NCBI GenBank assembly: GCA_023205875.1
Contig: CP060756.1
Coordinates: 1-64,000 of the forward strand
Source of the DNA: Chloropicon primus
Lineage: Eukaryota > Chlorophyta > Chloropicophyceae > Chloropicales > Chloropicaceae
DNA: 64,000 bases
Direction: 5' to 3'
Shown here piece after piece: positions 36,834 through 47,002 of this stretch. Below the pieces are notes generated by a model that saw only the letters and a list, made by a program, of their open reading frames with translations, ran no database searches and had not been told where the DNA came from. A program made the translations under genes and the position numbers. Each line of letters opens with the position of its first letter. Position 1 is the first letter of the stretch.

Positions 36834-38282
36834 TCACTTCTCGAACCCGGACGAATCGTGATTCTTTCCGTCGTCGTAAGCGGCCCCGCCGTGGTGGGAG
36901 ACGTCCAGGCCCATGGACTCCTCCTCGGGGGAGATCCTCAGGATTCCGGCAAGGCGCATGGCGCCGAAGACGATGGTGCCCATTCCCATGGACCAGATCA
37001 TGACCATGACCGCGGCCAGGAGGTTGACGGCGAACTGCGAGCCTCCGCAGCCGAAGAAGGCTCCGCAAGGCTGGTCCTCGCTGTAGGCAGCTGTGGTGTT
37101 GATCCTGCTCCCGAAGAGTCCGCCGCAGAGCATTCCGATGAACCCGCCCCCGAAGTGGACGGCGGCGGCGTCGAGGGGATCGTCGATCTTCATCTTCTGG
37201 ATGGCAATCGCGAACCAGAACTCAAAGAGTCCCCCGATGAGTCCGATGACGAAGCAGGCCCACGGCTCGGAGACGGCGACTCCGGAGCACACGGCCACGA
37301 GCCCAGCCAAGATTCCGTTGCACAGGGGCGGGAGGTCGAGGTGCCTGTACTTGATGAAGCACATGAGGATGGCCGCGAACCCGCCTCCGGACGCCGCGAG
37401 CGTGGTCCCCACGGCGACCTTCTCGGCGAGGAGGACGAATCCCCCGGAGAGGGCCAGGGTGGAGCCCGGGTTGAACCCGTACCAGCCAAACCAGAGGATC
37501 AGGGTCCCGAGCCCGACGAAGGCGGCGTTGTGCGGCGCGAACGCCTTCATGTTGCCGTTGGCGTCGAACCTCCCGATCCTCGGCCCGAGGATCGCCGCCG
37601 CCACGAGGGCGGTACAGCCCCCGACCATGTGCACCACGCTGCTTCCGGCAAAGTCCACGACTCCCGGGGAGACCCAGGCCCCCGAGGCGATGGAGGGGTC
37701 CCTGAACGCGGTGAGCCAGCCGTACGGCGACCAGATCCAGTGGACGACCACGGGGTAGATGAACCCTGTGATGAAGGTGGCGTACACAAGGTACCCGATG
37801 AAGGAGCACCTCTCGGCGACGGCCCCGCTCACGATGGTGGTGGCCGTCGCAGCGAACGCCCACTGGAAGAGCCAGCCCGCGAAAGAGTCGATGGACGGCG
37901 CGATCGGGTAGAGGCACTCGCTCGGGTGGCCTCCCTCGCACGAGTCGTAACCGTTGATGAAGAAGAAGCCCTGTGCGCCGATGAACCCGTTGGCGGGCCC
38001 GCCGCTGTAGTCCCCACCCCCGTACGCGAAGGGGAAGCCGAAGCCCCACCACACGAAGGCTCCCACCACCAGGTCCATGACGTTCTTGATCATGATGTTC
38101 TTGGCGTTCTTCTGGCGCACTGTGCCCGTCTCCAGCATGGCGAATCCGGCCTGCATGAGGAAAACCAGAAAGGCCGCGATCATCAGCCACAGGTGGTCGA
38201 TGATCCCGCTGAACTCGGCATACGCCGTGGCCTCAAACTCGGGCACCGGCGCCGCCGCAATCGCATCAGTCGCGTTCTCCAT
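36834..38282 (-). CDS. Ammonium transporter, AMT1 type
   Basis: 482 residues, intronless, about 11 membrane helices. Takes up ammonium at the plasma membrane. The family signature DFAGSSVVHMVGG is present with the ammonium-site aromatics around FQWAFAATATTI. Both conduction-pore histidines appear to be kept, one in the signature and one in DDPLDAAAVHFGGG. The C-terminus GLDVSHHGGAAYD resembles the regulatory tail of AMT1 proteins. The start is at MENATDAIAA; upstream in-frame codons (including a Met at 38387) would add a basic segment of doubtful reality. It is divergent from pyridoxal kinase. Confidence 0.93.
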   Translation of the reverse strand: MENATDAIAAAPVPEFEATAYAEFSGIIDHLWLMIAAFLVFLMQAGFAMLETGTVRQKNAKNIMIKNVMDLVVGAFVWWGFGFPFAYGGGDYSGGPANGFIGAQGFFFINGYDSCEGGHPSECLYPIAPSIDSFAGWLFQWAFAATATTIVSGAVAERCSFIGYLVYATFITGFIYPVVVHWIWSPYGWLTAFRDPSIASGAWVSPGVVDFAGSSVVHMVGGCTALVAAAILGPRIGRFDANGNMKAFAPHNAAFVGLGTLILWFGWYGFNPGSTLALSGGFVLLAEKVAVGTTLAASGGGFAAILMCFIKYRHLDLPPLCNGILAGLVAVCSGVAVSEPWACFVIGLIGGLFEFWFAIAIQKMKIDDPLDAAAVHFGGGFIGMLCGGLFGSRINTTAAYSEDQPCGAFFGCGGSQFAVNLLAAVMVMIWSMGMGTIVFGAMRLAGILRISPEEESMGLDVSHHGGAAYDDGKNHDSSGFEK

Positions 38283-38908
38283 GATCAAAAGCCAAACCAA
38301 GAGGAAACAACCCAACCCGTTGCAAAATCTTCGTCGACGAGGACCAGACTCTCGCTCGTTGATCCGGTTTGTTTCGTGTTGGTGCAATGCAGTACAGTGC
38401 AGTGCAGCGCAATGCAGAACGTTCTGGATCGATTCGGTCGATGCCTTCGGCCGCCGCTTCCCTTGTCGTTCTGATCAACTCGGTTCGGTTCGCTTCCTCT
38501 CGACGTCGATGTACAAGAGAAGCCCCGTACAAGAGAAAAAGAAAAAAGAGGGTGGGGTGGGGTGGGGTGGTGTCTAGTGATGAGTGTACATAATTACACT
38601 GCATGAAACACAGCACACGAAGCGCGCGCGAGAGAGCGAGGAGCAGCGAGGAGCAGCGACGAGGAGCGACGAGGAGGAGGAGGGATGGCATGACCAGGGG
38701 GAAGGGGAAGGCCACTGGGAACGGAAGACTTACTGCCTTAGCCACACGACTGACAAGAGGAACGAGGAGGAAAACAAATACGCGAGGGGGAAGCAAACAC
38801 AAGGACCAGGACCAGGACAACGGGGGCGGGGGAGGGAGAACGAGAACGAGAACGAGAACGAGAACGAGGACAAGTCGTGGAAGGGGGTTAGGGGGGTGGG
38901 GGGGTGGG
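38283..38908. promoter_or_regulatory. Divergent intergenic region with hexamer repeats
   Basis: Spacer between AMT and pyridoxal kinase. Contains GTGCAATGCA-like repeats (about 38385-38415), GGGGT units (38551-38570), GAGGAGCAGC repeats near 38638 and (GAGAAC)n at 38836-38866. No gene is recognised. Confidence 0.55.
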
Positions 38909-39829
38909 ATGGCATCGACGTCTAGCGGGGCGAGGGTGCTGAGCGTGCAGTCCCACGTGGTGCACGGGTACGTGGGGAACAAGAGCGCGGTGTTCCCGCT
39001 GCAGCTGCTGGGGTTCGAGGTGGACTCCATCAACACGGTGCACTTCTCCAACCACACCGGGTACCCCACCTTCAAGGGGACCGTGCTGAGCGGCCAGGAG
39101 CTCCTGGGTGTCATGGAGGGCCTCAAGTCCAACGACCTGGTGGACCACACGCACCTGCTGACGGGGTACATTGGGAGCGAGAGCGTGCTCGACGCGGTCG
39201 TGGACGTCCTCGGGGAGCTGAGGGCGAAGAACCCGGGCGCGGTGTACGTGTGCGATCCGGTGCTGGGGGATCACGGCAGGATCTACACCAAGCCCGAGCT
39301 GGTGGACATCTACATCGAGAAGGTCGTCCCCCTGGCGGACATCTTGACCCCGAACCAGTTCGAGCTCCAGCTCTTGACGGGGACCAAGGTGGAGACGGAG
39401 GAGGACATCAAGAGGGCGGTGGACCTCCTGCACGGCAAGGGCCCCGAGACCGTCGTGGTGACGAGCATCTACCCCGAGGGTCAGGACTCGGAGGCGATCG
39501 AGATCATCGCGAGCACTACGAGGGAGCAGTGCGCGGGGTCCCACTCCAGGTTCAAGCTCAGGATCCCAAAGCTGGGCTCCCACTTCACGGGGACCGGGGA
39601 CCTTACGGCCGCCTTGCTCCTGGCGTGGTGCCACGAGTACCCGGAGAACCTGCAGCAGGCCGTGCTGAGGTGCATGTCCACCGTGTACGACGTGCTCAAG
39701 GACACGGCGGCGAACGGCAGGGGGAACGAGAAGGCTTTCATGAAAACGCCAGAGCTTCGGCTGATCCAGAACCAGGACGTCATCAGGAAACCGCCGACGC
39801 ACTTCGCGTCCTCGGTGGAGCCCTTGTAG
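38909..39829 (+). CDS. Pyridoxal kinase
   Basis: 306 residues, intronless. Phosphorylates pyridoxal, pyridoxine and pyridoxamine in the vitamin B6 salvage pathway. Family motifs: VLSVQSHVVHGYVGNKSAVF, NTVHFSNHTGY, VCDPVLGDHGRIY, LTPNQFELQLLTG and the catalytic TGTGD (D231). Length matches eukaryotic enzymes (about 300-310). No targeting sequence is evident, so it is probably cytosolic. Confidence 0.95.
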   Translation: MASTSSGARVLSVQSHVVHGYVGNKSAVFPLQLLGFEVDSINTVHFSNHTGYPTFKGTVLSGQELLGVMEGLKSNDLVDHTHLLTGYIGSESVLDAVVDVLGELRAKNPGAVYVCDPVLGDHGRIYTKPELVDIYIEKVVPLADILTPNQFELQLLTGTKVETEEDIKRAVDLLHGKGPETVVVTSIYPEGQDSEAIEIIASTTREQCAGSHSRFKLRIPKLGSHFTGTGDLTAALLLAWCHEYPENLQQAVLRCMSTVYDVLKDTAANGRGNEKAFMKTPELRLIQNQDVIRKPPTHFASSVEPL

Positions 39830-39991
39830 CAGAGGATGTTGGCAAACCCCGCAAGAGAGGGAGGCGCGTGCCGAGGGCATGAAGAGCACGGGAAAAAGAA
39901 CTTATTTCTAATCTTACAACTATATCAATATATATTGGTATATCCCCTTCGCTTCCGACGCCACGCGATTTCAACGCGCATCAAGCGTTGC

Positions 39992-41350
39992 TCACTGCTT
40001 CGAGCCGGGACTGGGGCTCTGGTTCTCCTCCTCGCTGAGGAGGTCCTCCTCCTCGCTGTCAGAGCCCTCCACAATAACCCCCGCGTAGTGGAAAATGTCG
40101 TCCAGGAACTCGCTCAAGTAGCTCGGGAAGTCCTCCTCCTTGTCGGTCTTCTGGTACAAGACGAAGCCAAGCACGGTGAGGCAGATTTCGAGCTCCTCCA
40201 GGTTCAAGTCCAGGGGCTGGGGCACGGTGTGCCACTGCAGCGGGTCGGTCTCCGGGAAGTTCTTGGCGTACAGGGTGCTGGTGACGATGTCGACGAGGGA
40301 GATGTCCTCAGGGGCGTAGTCCCAGGCCACGAGGGACTTGATGAAAGAGTGCACTTGCAGGACTTGCCTCTCGTGGAAGGTTCTCTTCTCCTGCATCGAG
40401 TACATGGCCATCTGGATGTACCTCCTGGCTCTGGAAAGGAGGTCGTCTATCTCGTGCTTGAAGGCCTTCTTGAAGGAAGACACCCTCTTCCCCATCTTCT
40501 CCATGATCTTGGGCGAAATGAAGTCTTCCAGCAGGTGCTGGAAACGCTGCGTGAGCTCGAAGTAGCCCCACGTCTGGTGCTGAAGTCCGGGCTGGTACTT
40601 CTCCCCCGCTATATGGACAAGGGTGGCCAAGAAGTCCTCCGCGCTGAGGTCTCTGAGCTCGATCTTCGTGTCCCCGTGCTTCACGTCCGTGATCCTCTCG
40701 AATATCTCGTTCAGCTTGCTGTGAGGGAAGTACTCGTTCACGATTCCGGTGTTCATGATCGCCTCCCTGAACAGACTCAAGGTCATCCTATCGATACTCA
40801 TCTCGTTGCTCTCCTCCCCCAAGTTCAGGTAGAAGAAGGCCGCCAGCAGGGCGCCGCCGTACTTGAGCAGCATCCCCTTCAGGCTTGCCATCTCGTTCTC
40901 CAGGAACTTATCGTCCTTCATGCCCAGGACGTCCTCGTCCATCAGGTTCGCGAAGCCAAGCGCCTCGAAGTCCATTCTCTTGATGAACTCGTTGGGGTCC
41001 TCGCGGAGCTTCTGCAGCTGCCCCGCGGACAAGATCTGCTTCAAGTTCGGGCTCTCCTTGAACGCCAGGGGGCCAGCCCCGTATTGAACCGTCAGGCTCT
41101 CTCCGTCCGCCACAACCGACCGTATGACGACGTTTATGTCGAGACTCTGTCCCCTGAGGAGAATGGCTTGCGGGACGAACTTGGTTATGGGCTCCCCTAG
41201 ATTGTTCGCAAGGCGGTAACACGCCGCGAATGCCGCCCACTTGACGACCTGGTCCCCTAGCCCGCACTCCAACATAATAGGCTTCGTTTCCGCAAAGGAG
41301 GAGGCCTCCCCCTGGGCATCCGCGTGTTCGAGCTCAATCCTCACACGCAT
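39992..41350 (-). CDS. Uncharacterised conserved-looking protein
   Basis: 452 residues, intronless, not recognised. It begins MRVRIELEHADAQ and is globular through most of its length. A helical middle contains FISPKIMEKMGKRVSSFKK and ARRYIQMAMYSMQEKRTF. The tail (420-452) is acidic with Ser-Glu clusters (GSDSEEEDLLSEEE), a likely casein-kinase-2 target. Composition and codon style are those of the neighbouring genes. TGTAA at 39918-39914 follows the stop. Confidence 0.65.
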   Translation of the reverse strand: MRVRIELEHADAQGEASSFAETKPIMLECGLGDQVVKWAAFAACYRLANNLGEPITKFVPQAILLRGQSLDINVVIRSVVADGESLTVQYGAGPLAFKESPNLKQILSAGQLQKLREDPNEFIKRMDFEALGFANLMDEDVLGMKDDKFLENEMASLKGMLLKYGGALLAAFFYLNLGEESNEMSIDRMTLSLFREAIMNTGIVNEYFPHSKLNEIFERITDVKHGDTKIELRDLSAEDFLATLVHIAGEKYQPGLQHQTWGYFELTQRFQHLLEDFISPKIMEKMGKRVSSFKKAFKHEIDDLLSRARRYIQMAMYSMQEKRTFHERQVLQVHSFIKSLVAWDYAPEDISLVDIVTSTLYAKNFPETDPLQWHTVPQPLDLNLEELEICLTVLGFVLYQKTDKEEDFPSYLSEFLDDIFHYAGVIVEGSDSEEEDLLSEEENQSPSPGSKQ

Positions 41351-41807
41351 TGTCCTGTGTGTGCGACAGTTGTGTGCGTGCGTCAGTGTGTGTTGCAGCG
41401 TCCGTGGCAGGCAGTGTTTTGTTCTTGGTCGTGCTGGTGCTGGAGTAGCTTATGTCTGCACGGTCGTGCTCCAGGTCCAGGTCTCCCGGTGTCCCTCGTC
41501 CAAGGTGTCCGTCCCAAAGGCGGAGGTCAAAGGCGGAGTCTTGGGAGGTAGGTAACGTCTGTGTCCGAACGCGACGAGGGGGAACCAAACCAAAGCGCCG
41601 CCCTGCGACAACAGAGCGAGAGAGGAGCGAGGCGAGGCGAGGGAACGGGAACGAGGGGAAGGGAGAGGACAGGGAGGAAGGGAGACGAAAACGAAAACGA
41701 AAACGAGGACAACGGAGAGCAAACGAGGAGGACAACGGACAGGAAACGCGACAGACGGAGACGACAGGAGGAACAAGTAGTCCAAGGACTCCGACTCCGC
41801 CAGCAGC
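41351..41807. promoter_or_regulatory. Divergent intergenic region
   Basis: 457 bp between the uncharacterised gene and NSA2, including an (GAAAAC)n run at 41685-41705. No gene is seen. Confidence 0.5.
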
Positions 41808-42750
41808 ATGCCGCAGAACGAACATATCGAGCTCTTCCAGAAGCGGTACGGAAGGAGGCTCGACCATGAGGAGAGGCAGAGGAAGAAGGAGGCCAGGAGC
41901 GTGCACAAGAAGGCGGAGTACGCGCAGAAGGTAAGGGGAAACGTCGCCGCCGCCGTCGTCGTCGTGGCGAAGGCTGGACTCGTGTGGTGGTGCCAAAGGA
42001 CTGCGCCGGCCTCGCAGGGGCAACCAAATCGTTTCGGACGCGCTGACTGACGCACACGCTCTCGTTCGTTTCTTTCCCCTCGTTTCGCAGGCCCTGGGTA
42101 TCAAGGGAAAGCTTTACGCGAAGAAGAGGTATGCCGAGAAGGTGCAGATGAAGAAGACTCTGGCCATGCACGCCGAGAGCGATGGCAAGCGCCGGTCGAA
42201 CGAGGAGCCCAAGAAGGGCGCGATCCCGGCCTACCTCCTGGATCGTGAGCAGGCGTCCCGCTCCAAGGTGCTGAGCAACACGGTGAAGCAGAAAAGGAAG
42301 GAGAAGGCGGGCAAGTGGGAGGTCCCCCTCCCCAAGGTCAGGCCCATCGCCGAGGAGGAGGTGTTCAAGGTCCTGAGGTCCGGAAAGAGGAAGAGGAAGC
42401 AGTGGAAGAGGATGATCACCAAGGCCACCTTCGTCGGCCAGTCTTTCACGAGGAAGCCCCCCAAGTACGAGAGGTTCATCCGGCCCACCGGCCTGCGTTT
42501 CACCAAGGCCCACGTGACGCACCCCGAGCTCAAGACGACCTTTTGCCTGGAGATCATCGGCGTGAAGAAGAACCCGAACGGGCAGACCATGACGCAGATG
42601 GGCGTCATCACGAAGGGAACGGTGATCGAGGTCAACGTCAGCGAGTTGGGTCTTGTCACGCCGGGGGGCAAGGTTGTCTGGGGAAAGTACGCGCAGGTCA
42701 CCAACAACCCGGAGAACGACGGCTGCATCAACGCGGTGCTCCTGGTTTAA
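41808..42750 (+). CDS. NSA2: Ribosome biogenesis protein NSA2
   Basis: 260 residues from exons 41808-41930 and 42091-42750, phase 0; the length equals that of the yeast and human proteins. Nucleolar factor for 27S pre-rRNA processing and 60S subunit assembly. It starts [20 protein letters not shown] and continues with [18 protein letters not shown], the stretch [19 protein letters not shown] and the beta-domain end [14 protein letters not shown] (S8e-like fold). The intron is 160 bp with a C/T-rich 3' half. Confidence 0.96.
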
Positions 42751-43946
42751 GCGGAAGCCAAGCCGAGCCGAGATGGCAAGCGTGTGTTCTATCTTCTGTG
42801 TACGTTATTGTGCCCCAGATGGGGGCGGGGTGGGGGAGCCTACATAGCGTGATATGTATATTCCGATATGATATGATATCCGTTTCGTTTCATGTAATTC
42901 ATACTTTATTCGATCCGATCCGATCGGTTTCTTGCGTCGTATTGTTTTCTGGTTCTTCTCGTTCTCTTTTCTTGCTATAGTCGGTGCGGTGTGCGTCATG
43001 TCGTGTACATGTTCATGTTCGTCCCTTCGTTCTCGTGTTCTCGTGTTCTCTCTCCTGCAGGACCTCGTCGCCCTGGCCCTGGCGCCCCCTGGCCTGTTTT
43101 CAAACTCCTCCAGTAGGAATTCCATCTTATTCCCCAAAAAAAAAAAAATGTTTCAAAACCTCTTTTTCTTTTTCTCTTCCTCCAGAGAGCGAGGAGAGGG
43201 AGGAAATTGAATTGAATTCAATTCAATTGAATTGAAGCGATCGATCGACAGACAGGCGCTCCCGACCGACCGGCCGGCACAGAACGGAACAACACAACAC
43301 AACGCGCAACAAGCCTTGGTGCGGCCGGGACCAACGACAACGAGACAAAAGAGAACGAGACCGACGAGGACGAGGACGAGAGCTCGGAACACGAGCGGGA
43401 GTCGTTCGTAAGTTTTTGTTTTCTGGTTTGTTTGTTTGTTTGTTCGTTCGTTTGCGTGTGTGTTGTGCTCGCTCTCTTGTGTGTGTGTGTGTGTTGTCGG
43501 ATTGTTCTCAGGGAAGAACGATGAGGAGAAGCGCGATCGCGAGGCTTTGAAGTGAGGCACTTGGACCTTGCCTGAGGACAACACGTTCGTTGGCTTCGAC
43601 ACCAATCGCGGGGACAAGCCGAACGGTGGCCGGCAGAGAGTAGAGACACATCGATAGACAGGAGAGAGGGGTGATGATGAAGCAGCAAGGATTGGGAGCG
43701 AGCTCCGTGTGAGCCACGAATTGCGCCAGAGATCATAAGCTGGAAATCCTCGTTGGTAGTAGATTGGGAGTCGTCGAGTTGTTTCTCTTTTTGAGTGGGG
43801 ACGGGGCGTTTTGAAGATAAGAAGAAGGGGTGTTTGGTGCGATCGCGCACAACAGGGGTGGGGGGAAAAAGCTTGTTGAGGGCCAATCGACATTGAAAAC
43901 GAAGCAGAGAGCCGTGTGAGACCGCGACCGAATACGGAACCAAAAT
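42751..43946. other. Long 3'/5' UTR region upstream of cyclin A
   Basis: 1.2 kb between two plus-strand genes. It contains ATATGATATGATATC near 42865, a palindromic run of GAATT/CAATT pentamers at about 43204-43236, TTTG repeats (43426-43450) and (GT)n near 43480. No other gene is recognisable. The right part is probably the cyclin 5' leader with one intron. Confidence 0.5.
43408..43511 (+). other. Probable 5' UTR intron of cyclin A
   Basis: GTAAGT at 43408 and a T-rich stretch ending TTGTTCTCAG at 43511 define a 104-bp intron of the same style as coding introns here. It would lie about 435 nt before the start codon. Inferred from splice signals only. Confidence 0.4.
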
Positions 43947-45383
43947 ATGAGTATCCAAAACCAGGCGCCGACGAGCTTGAACTTGCGTTCGAGCTCTTAC
44001 GCCGCTGGCAGCGAGAACTTGAGCTCTCGAACGAGCTCCGTCTCGAACAAGGGCAAGAGGATGAAGAGGGACGACCTCGAGTCCCAGTCCCACAGCTCCA
44101 AGAAGCGGGCGGGGCCCCTGCAGGACGTCACCAACAACTTGGCTCGCCAAAACGGGGCTTCCATGATGGTCTTCAACCAGAAGGCGAACAACAACGGGCG
44201 CGTGACGAGGAGCATGACGTCCTCGGCGAGGAAGAACAAGAGCCTGGCCAACGGGTGCGAGACGGTCTCGAAGGTGGAGAGCAAGTCCAAGCTGGAGCAA
44301 AGCGCGACCACCTGCTCGGCCTCCACCACGAGGAAGATATCCCAGAGCTTCGCCCAGGCGTCCATCAATGAGGCCAACGCGATCTTCCCGGGCTTGCACC
44401 AGGTCAGCGACAGCAACGCTGACTCCCAGTCCAATGTTGTCGGGCAGCAGATGGTGGGGTCGCAAGCGTTGCAGAGACCCGTCCACTGCAGCCGCCGCCT
44501 CTGGAAGGACATCGACGCGCCCATGAGGAACGACATGAGGATGTGCACGGAGTACGTGAACGACGTGTACCAGAATGCCCAGATCAAGCAGAAGAAGCAC
44601 GTGCCCAACCCGGACTACATGGAGCTGCACCAGAGGGAGATAACTGTGACCATGAGGGGCATCCTGATTGACTGGCTGGTGGAGGTGGCGATGGAGTACA
44701 ACCAGAGCCAGGAGACGCTCTTCCTCAGCGTGGGCTACATCGACGCCTACCTCTCCAAGTCCCGGTGCATCCGCAGCAAGCTGCAGCTCGTGGGCATTAC
44801 CTGCATGCACATTGCTTCCAAGTACCAGGAGATTTACCCTCCGCCTCTCACGGACTTTTGCTACATCACGGACAACACCTACGAGAGGGAGGAGCTCATC
44901 GCGATGGAGCGCAAGGTCCTGGACGTCCTGGACTTCGAGCTCTCCGTCCCGACGACCTGGATGTTCCTCATGCGGTTCCTCAGGGTCGCGGAGGCTGACA
45001 GGACGACGGAGTACTTTGGGATGTACCTGGCCGAGCTGAGCCTCTTGGAGTACGGCCTTCTCCAGTTCCTGCCCTCCCAGATCGCGGCGTCCGCGGTCAT
45101 GCTAGCTCTTTACAACAACGACAAGCCCCACTGGTCGAACACCCTCGAGCACTACACGGGTTACACCCCGAGGGCCCTTCGAGACTGCGTGCAGCTGCTG
45201 CACAGCTCCTCGGTGAGGAACGGAGCCGCGGCCTCGGGGCCCGCCTCGGCGGGGCAGAACCAGCAGCACCGCAACGACACCCTGCCCGCCATCGGGGAGA
45301 AGTATGGCAAGGAGGAGTCGAGGAGGGTGTCCAGCAGGACCCTCAGGGAGATTAGCCTGGCTCTCTTCGACCAGCCTTACTGA
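43947..45383 (+). CDS. A-type cyclin
   Basis: 478 residues, intronless. Activates CDKs for S phase and mitosis. The cyclin box spans about 215-345 (MRGILIDWLVEVAMEYNQ, LQLVGITCMHIASKYQEI, FCYITDNTYEREEL) and a C-terminal cyclin fold follows (YLAELSLLEYGLLQFLPSQ), typical of A rather than B cyclins. The long N-terminus has KKRAGPLQDVTNN, close to the plant cyclin-A destruction box but with one extra residue between Arg and Leu. The gene is tail-to-tail with a small protein bearing an RxL cyclin-binding motif. Confidence 0.9.
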   Translation: MSIQNQAPTSLNLRSSSYAAGSENLSSRTSSVSNKGKRMKRDDLESQSHSSKKRAGPLQDVTNNLARQNGASMMVFNQKANNNGRVTRSMTSSARKNKSLANGCETVSKVESKSKLEQSATTCSASTTRKISQSFAQASINEANAIFPGLHQVSDSNADSQSNVVGQQMVGSQALQRPVHCSRRLWKDIDAPMRNDMRMCTEYVNDVYQNAQIKQKKHVPNPDYMELHQREITVTMRGILIDWLVEVAMEYNQSQETLFLSVGYIDAYLSKSRCIRSKLQLVGITCMHIASKYQEIYPPPLTDFCYITDNTYEREELIAMERKVLDVLDFELSVPTTWMFLMRFLRVAEADRTTEYFGMYLAELSLLEYGLLQFLPSQIAASAVMLALYNNDKPHWSNTLEHYTGYTPRALRDCVQLLHSSSVRNGAAASGPASAGQNQQHRNDTLPAIGEKYGKEESRRVSSRTLREISLALFDQPY

Positions 45384-45586
45384 AGGAGTAGGGAGGAGTT
45401 CTGAAGAGAAGCGCGGACGACGGACGGGCGGAGAATTGAGAAATTGTGGTGGTGTTGTGTGTTTTGTTTTGTTTGCTTCAACAAGCTCTGAAACTTTTTA
45501 ACATACATAACACATGTTGTTAATGCAATGATACAATATCGAAAATTTTACACACGTTGGAAGAAGAACAAAAACCGAGAGCGCTG

Positions 45587-46171
45587 CTACTTGGCGAAAG
45601 CGTTCTCCAGCCCGCTGAGGAAGGCCTCAACCACTTTCCTATCCTGCTCCGAGGAGGCCCCGGTGGGCAAGTCCCTGAACAGCCTCCTGCGCGACCGCTT
45701 GTTGCCGCCCAGGGCGCTGGTCGCCCGGTGCTGCTTCCCGATTGCCCTCTTGACCCTCCTGTGCTTCTCCTTGATGCTGGGCGGGTTGCTGGTGGTGGGT
45801 GTCGGGGACGCCTTGGGGCTCCCGGGCGGGGTGGCGACGCCGTCCCAATCCGCGGCGTCGTCGACCAGGCCCGACCTCGAGGCCGCCGGGGAGTCGTGGA
45901 AGCTCAGCTCCCTCAGCTTCTCCTCCTCGCTCTCAAAGTTCGTGTACGTGCTCGTCGAGCTGCTCCTCCTCCTCCTCCTGCTCTCCTCGATGTCCGGCGT
46001 CCCGGGGACGAAGCCGGTGAGGACGGGCGGTTTCTGCGACGAACAGGAGGGAAGGATGGGCACCGTCTCGCTCTCGTCGCTCGGCGAGACGACCCGGGGC
46101 GGGGAAGAACCCCAGCAAAAGCTCTCCTTCTCCATGTGCCTCAGCCATGTGTTCGCGTTCGAGTTCCACAT
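45587..46171 (-). CDS. Small disordered protein with a cyclin-docking (RxL) motif
   Basis: 194 residues, family not recognised. Mostly disordered, with proline-directed sites VSPSD, TPDIEES, HDSPAAS, TPPGSPKASP and TPTTS. Near the C-terminus, KRSRRRLFRDLP contains RRLF, the hydrophobic-patch docking motif used by CDK inhibitors and substrates to bind cyclin A or E. The last 20 residues (KVVEAFLSGLENAFAK) form a likely helix. It has no KRP/ICK inhibitor motif. The gene faces cyclin A, 203 bp between stops. A regulator or substrate of cyclin-CDK is inferred. Confidence 0.6.
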   Translation of the reverse strand: MWNSNANTWLRHMEKESFCWGSSPPRVVSPSDESETVPILPSCSSQKPPVLTGFVPGTPDIEESRRRRRSSSTSTYTNFESEEEKLRELSFHDSPAASRSGLVDDAADWDGVATPPGSPKASPTPTTSNPPSIKEKHRRVKRAIGKQHRATSALGGNKRSRRRLFRDLPTGASSEQDRKVVEAFLSGLENAFAK

Positions 46172-46557
46172 GATGATGATGATGATGATGAATGATGTTG
46201 ATGATCACGGTGTTCGTATCGTTGACTGACGCGCACTCTGGTCCTCGTTCTCGTCGTCGTCGTCGTTGTCGTCGCGGTCCTTGTTGTGTGAAATGCAGGT
46301 GTTTTCGACTCGCGCGTCCTTTCGTCTCTCTGTTTCGGGTTCGAGTTTGGGATTGCGTCGGTTCACCCCACCCCCCCCAGAAAAAAGCCAAAACCCAAAG
46401 GCGTCGTCCGCGTACCGCCTCTCTCTCGAGTCGTGTTCGTGTTCGTGGTGGAGTTCGTCCTCGTCGCCGTCGTCGTGATCGTGATCGTGGTCGTGGTCGT
46501 GGTCGTCGTGGTCGTGGTTGTTGTGTGTTGTTCGTGGTCGACCGCCTTCTTCTTCTT

Positions 46558-46588
<31 letters not shown>

Positions 46589-47002
46589 TCTCTGAAAAAA
46601 GAGCCAAAAAGGTTCTTCCCCCTCTGCGTTGTAGCTGTGTAGTAATCCCAGCTTACAACAGGGGTTGACTCGAGGAATTCAAAAAAAGATGCTTAACCCG
46701 CGAAATCTACTTGTCACGTGTCCGGGCATCACATGAGTGTAATATAATGAGTACACCCCGATCACGACCCTTCTTCCCGCCAGGAGCCAAGGCCTTCGAA
46801 TAGGACAGGACCAGGACCAGGACGACCTGACGACGAGGCCCTTCCCTTCCCTTCCCTTCCCTTCCCGTCCATGAAGAACGGAATGCACCGCACGACTGGA
46901 ACACACGACTCAAGAACAAACACAAGAACACACAAAGGGACGAGACCTCGCGCGCGCACTCTCTCTTTCTCGCGCTCTCTAGCTGCTGGTGCTGCCTAGG
47001 GG
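46172..47002. promoter_or_regulatory. Divergent intergenic region rich in microsatellites
   Basis: Contains (ATG)n at 46171-46195, GTCGTC and GTGATC/GTGGTC runs (about 46455-46525), (TTC)n at about 46543-46587 and CTTCC repeats near 46842-46865. Frames on both strands are low-complexity. No RNA gene is recognised. Confidence 0.6.

Noticed and set aside
43218-44810. Long minus-strand frame over cyclin A and its leader
   Set aside because: Shadow of the cyclin coding region, joined to simple repeats of the leader; no family features.
46430-46600. Dense GTC, GTG and TTC repeats considered as a CRISPR-like or satellite array
   Set aside because: Units are 3-6 bp with no unique spacers; ordinary eukaryotic microsatellites.
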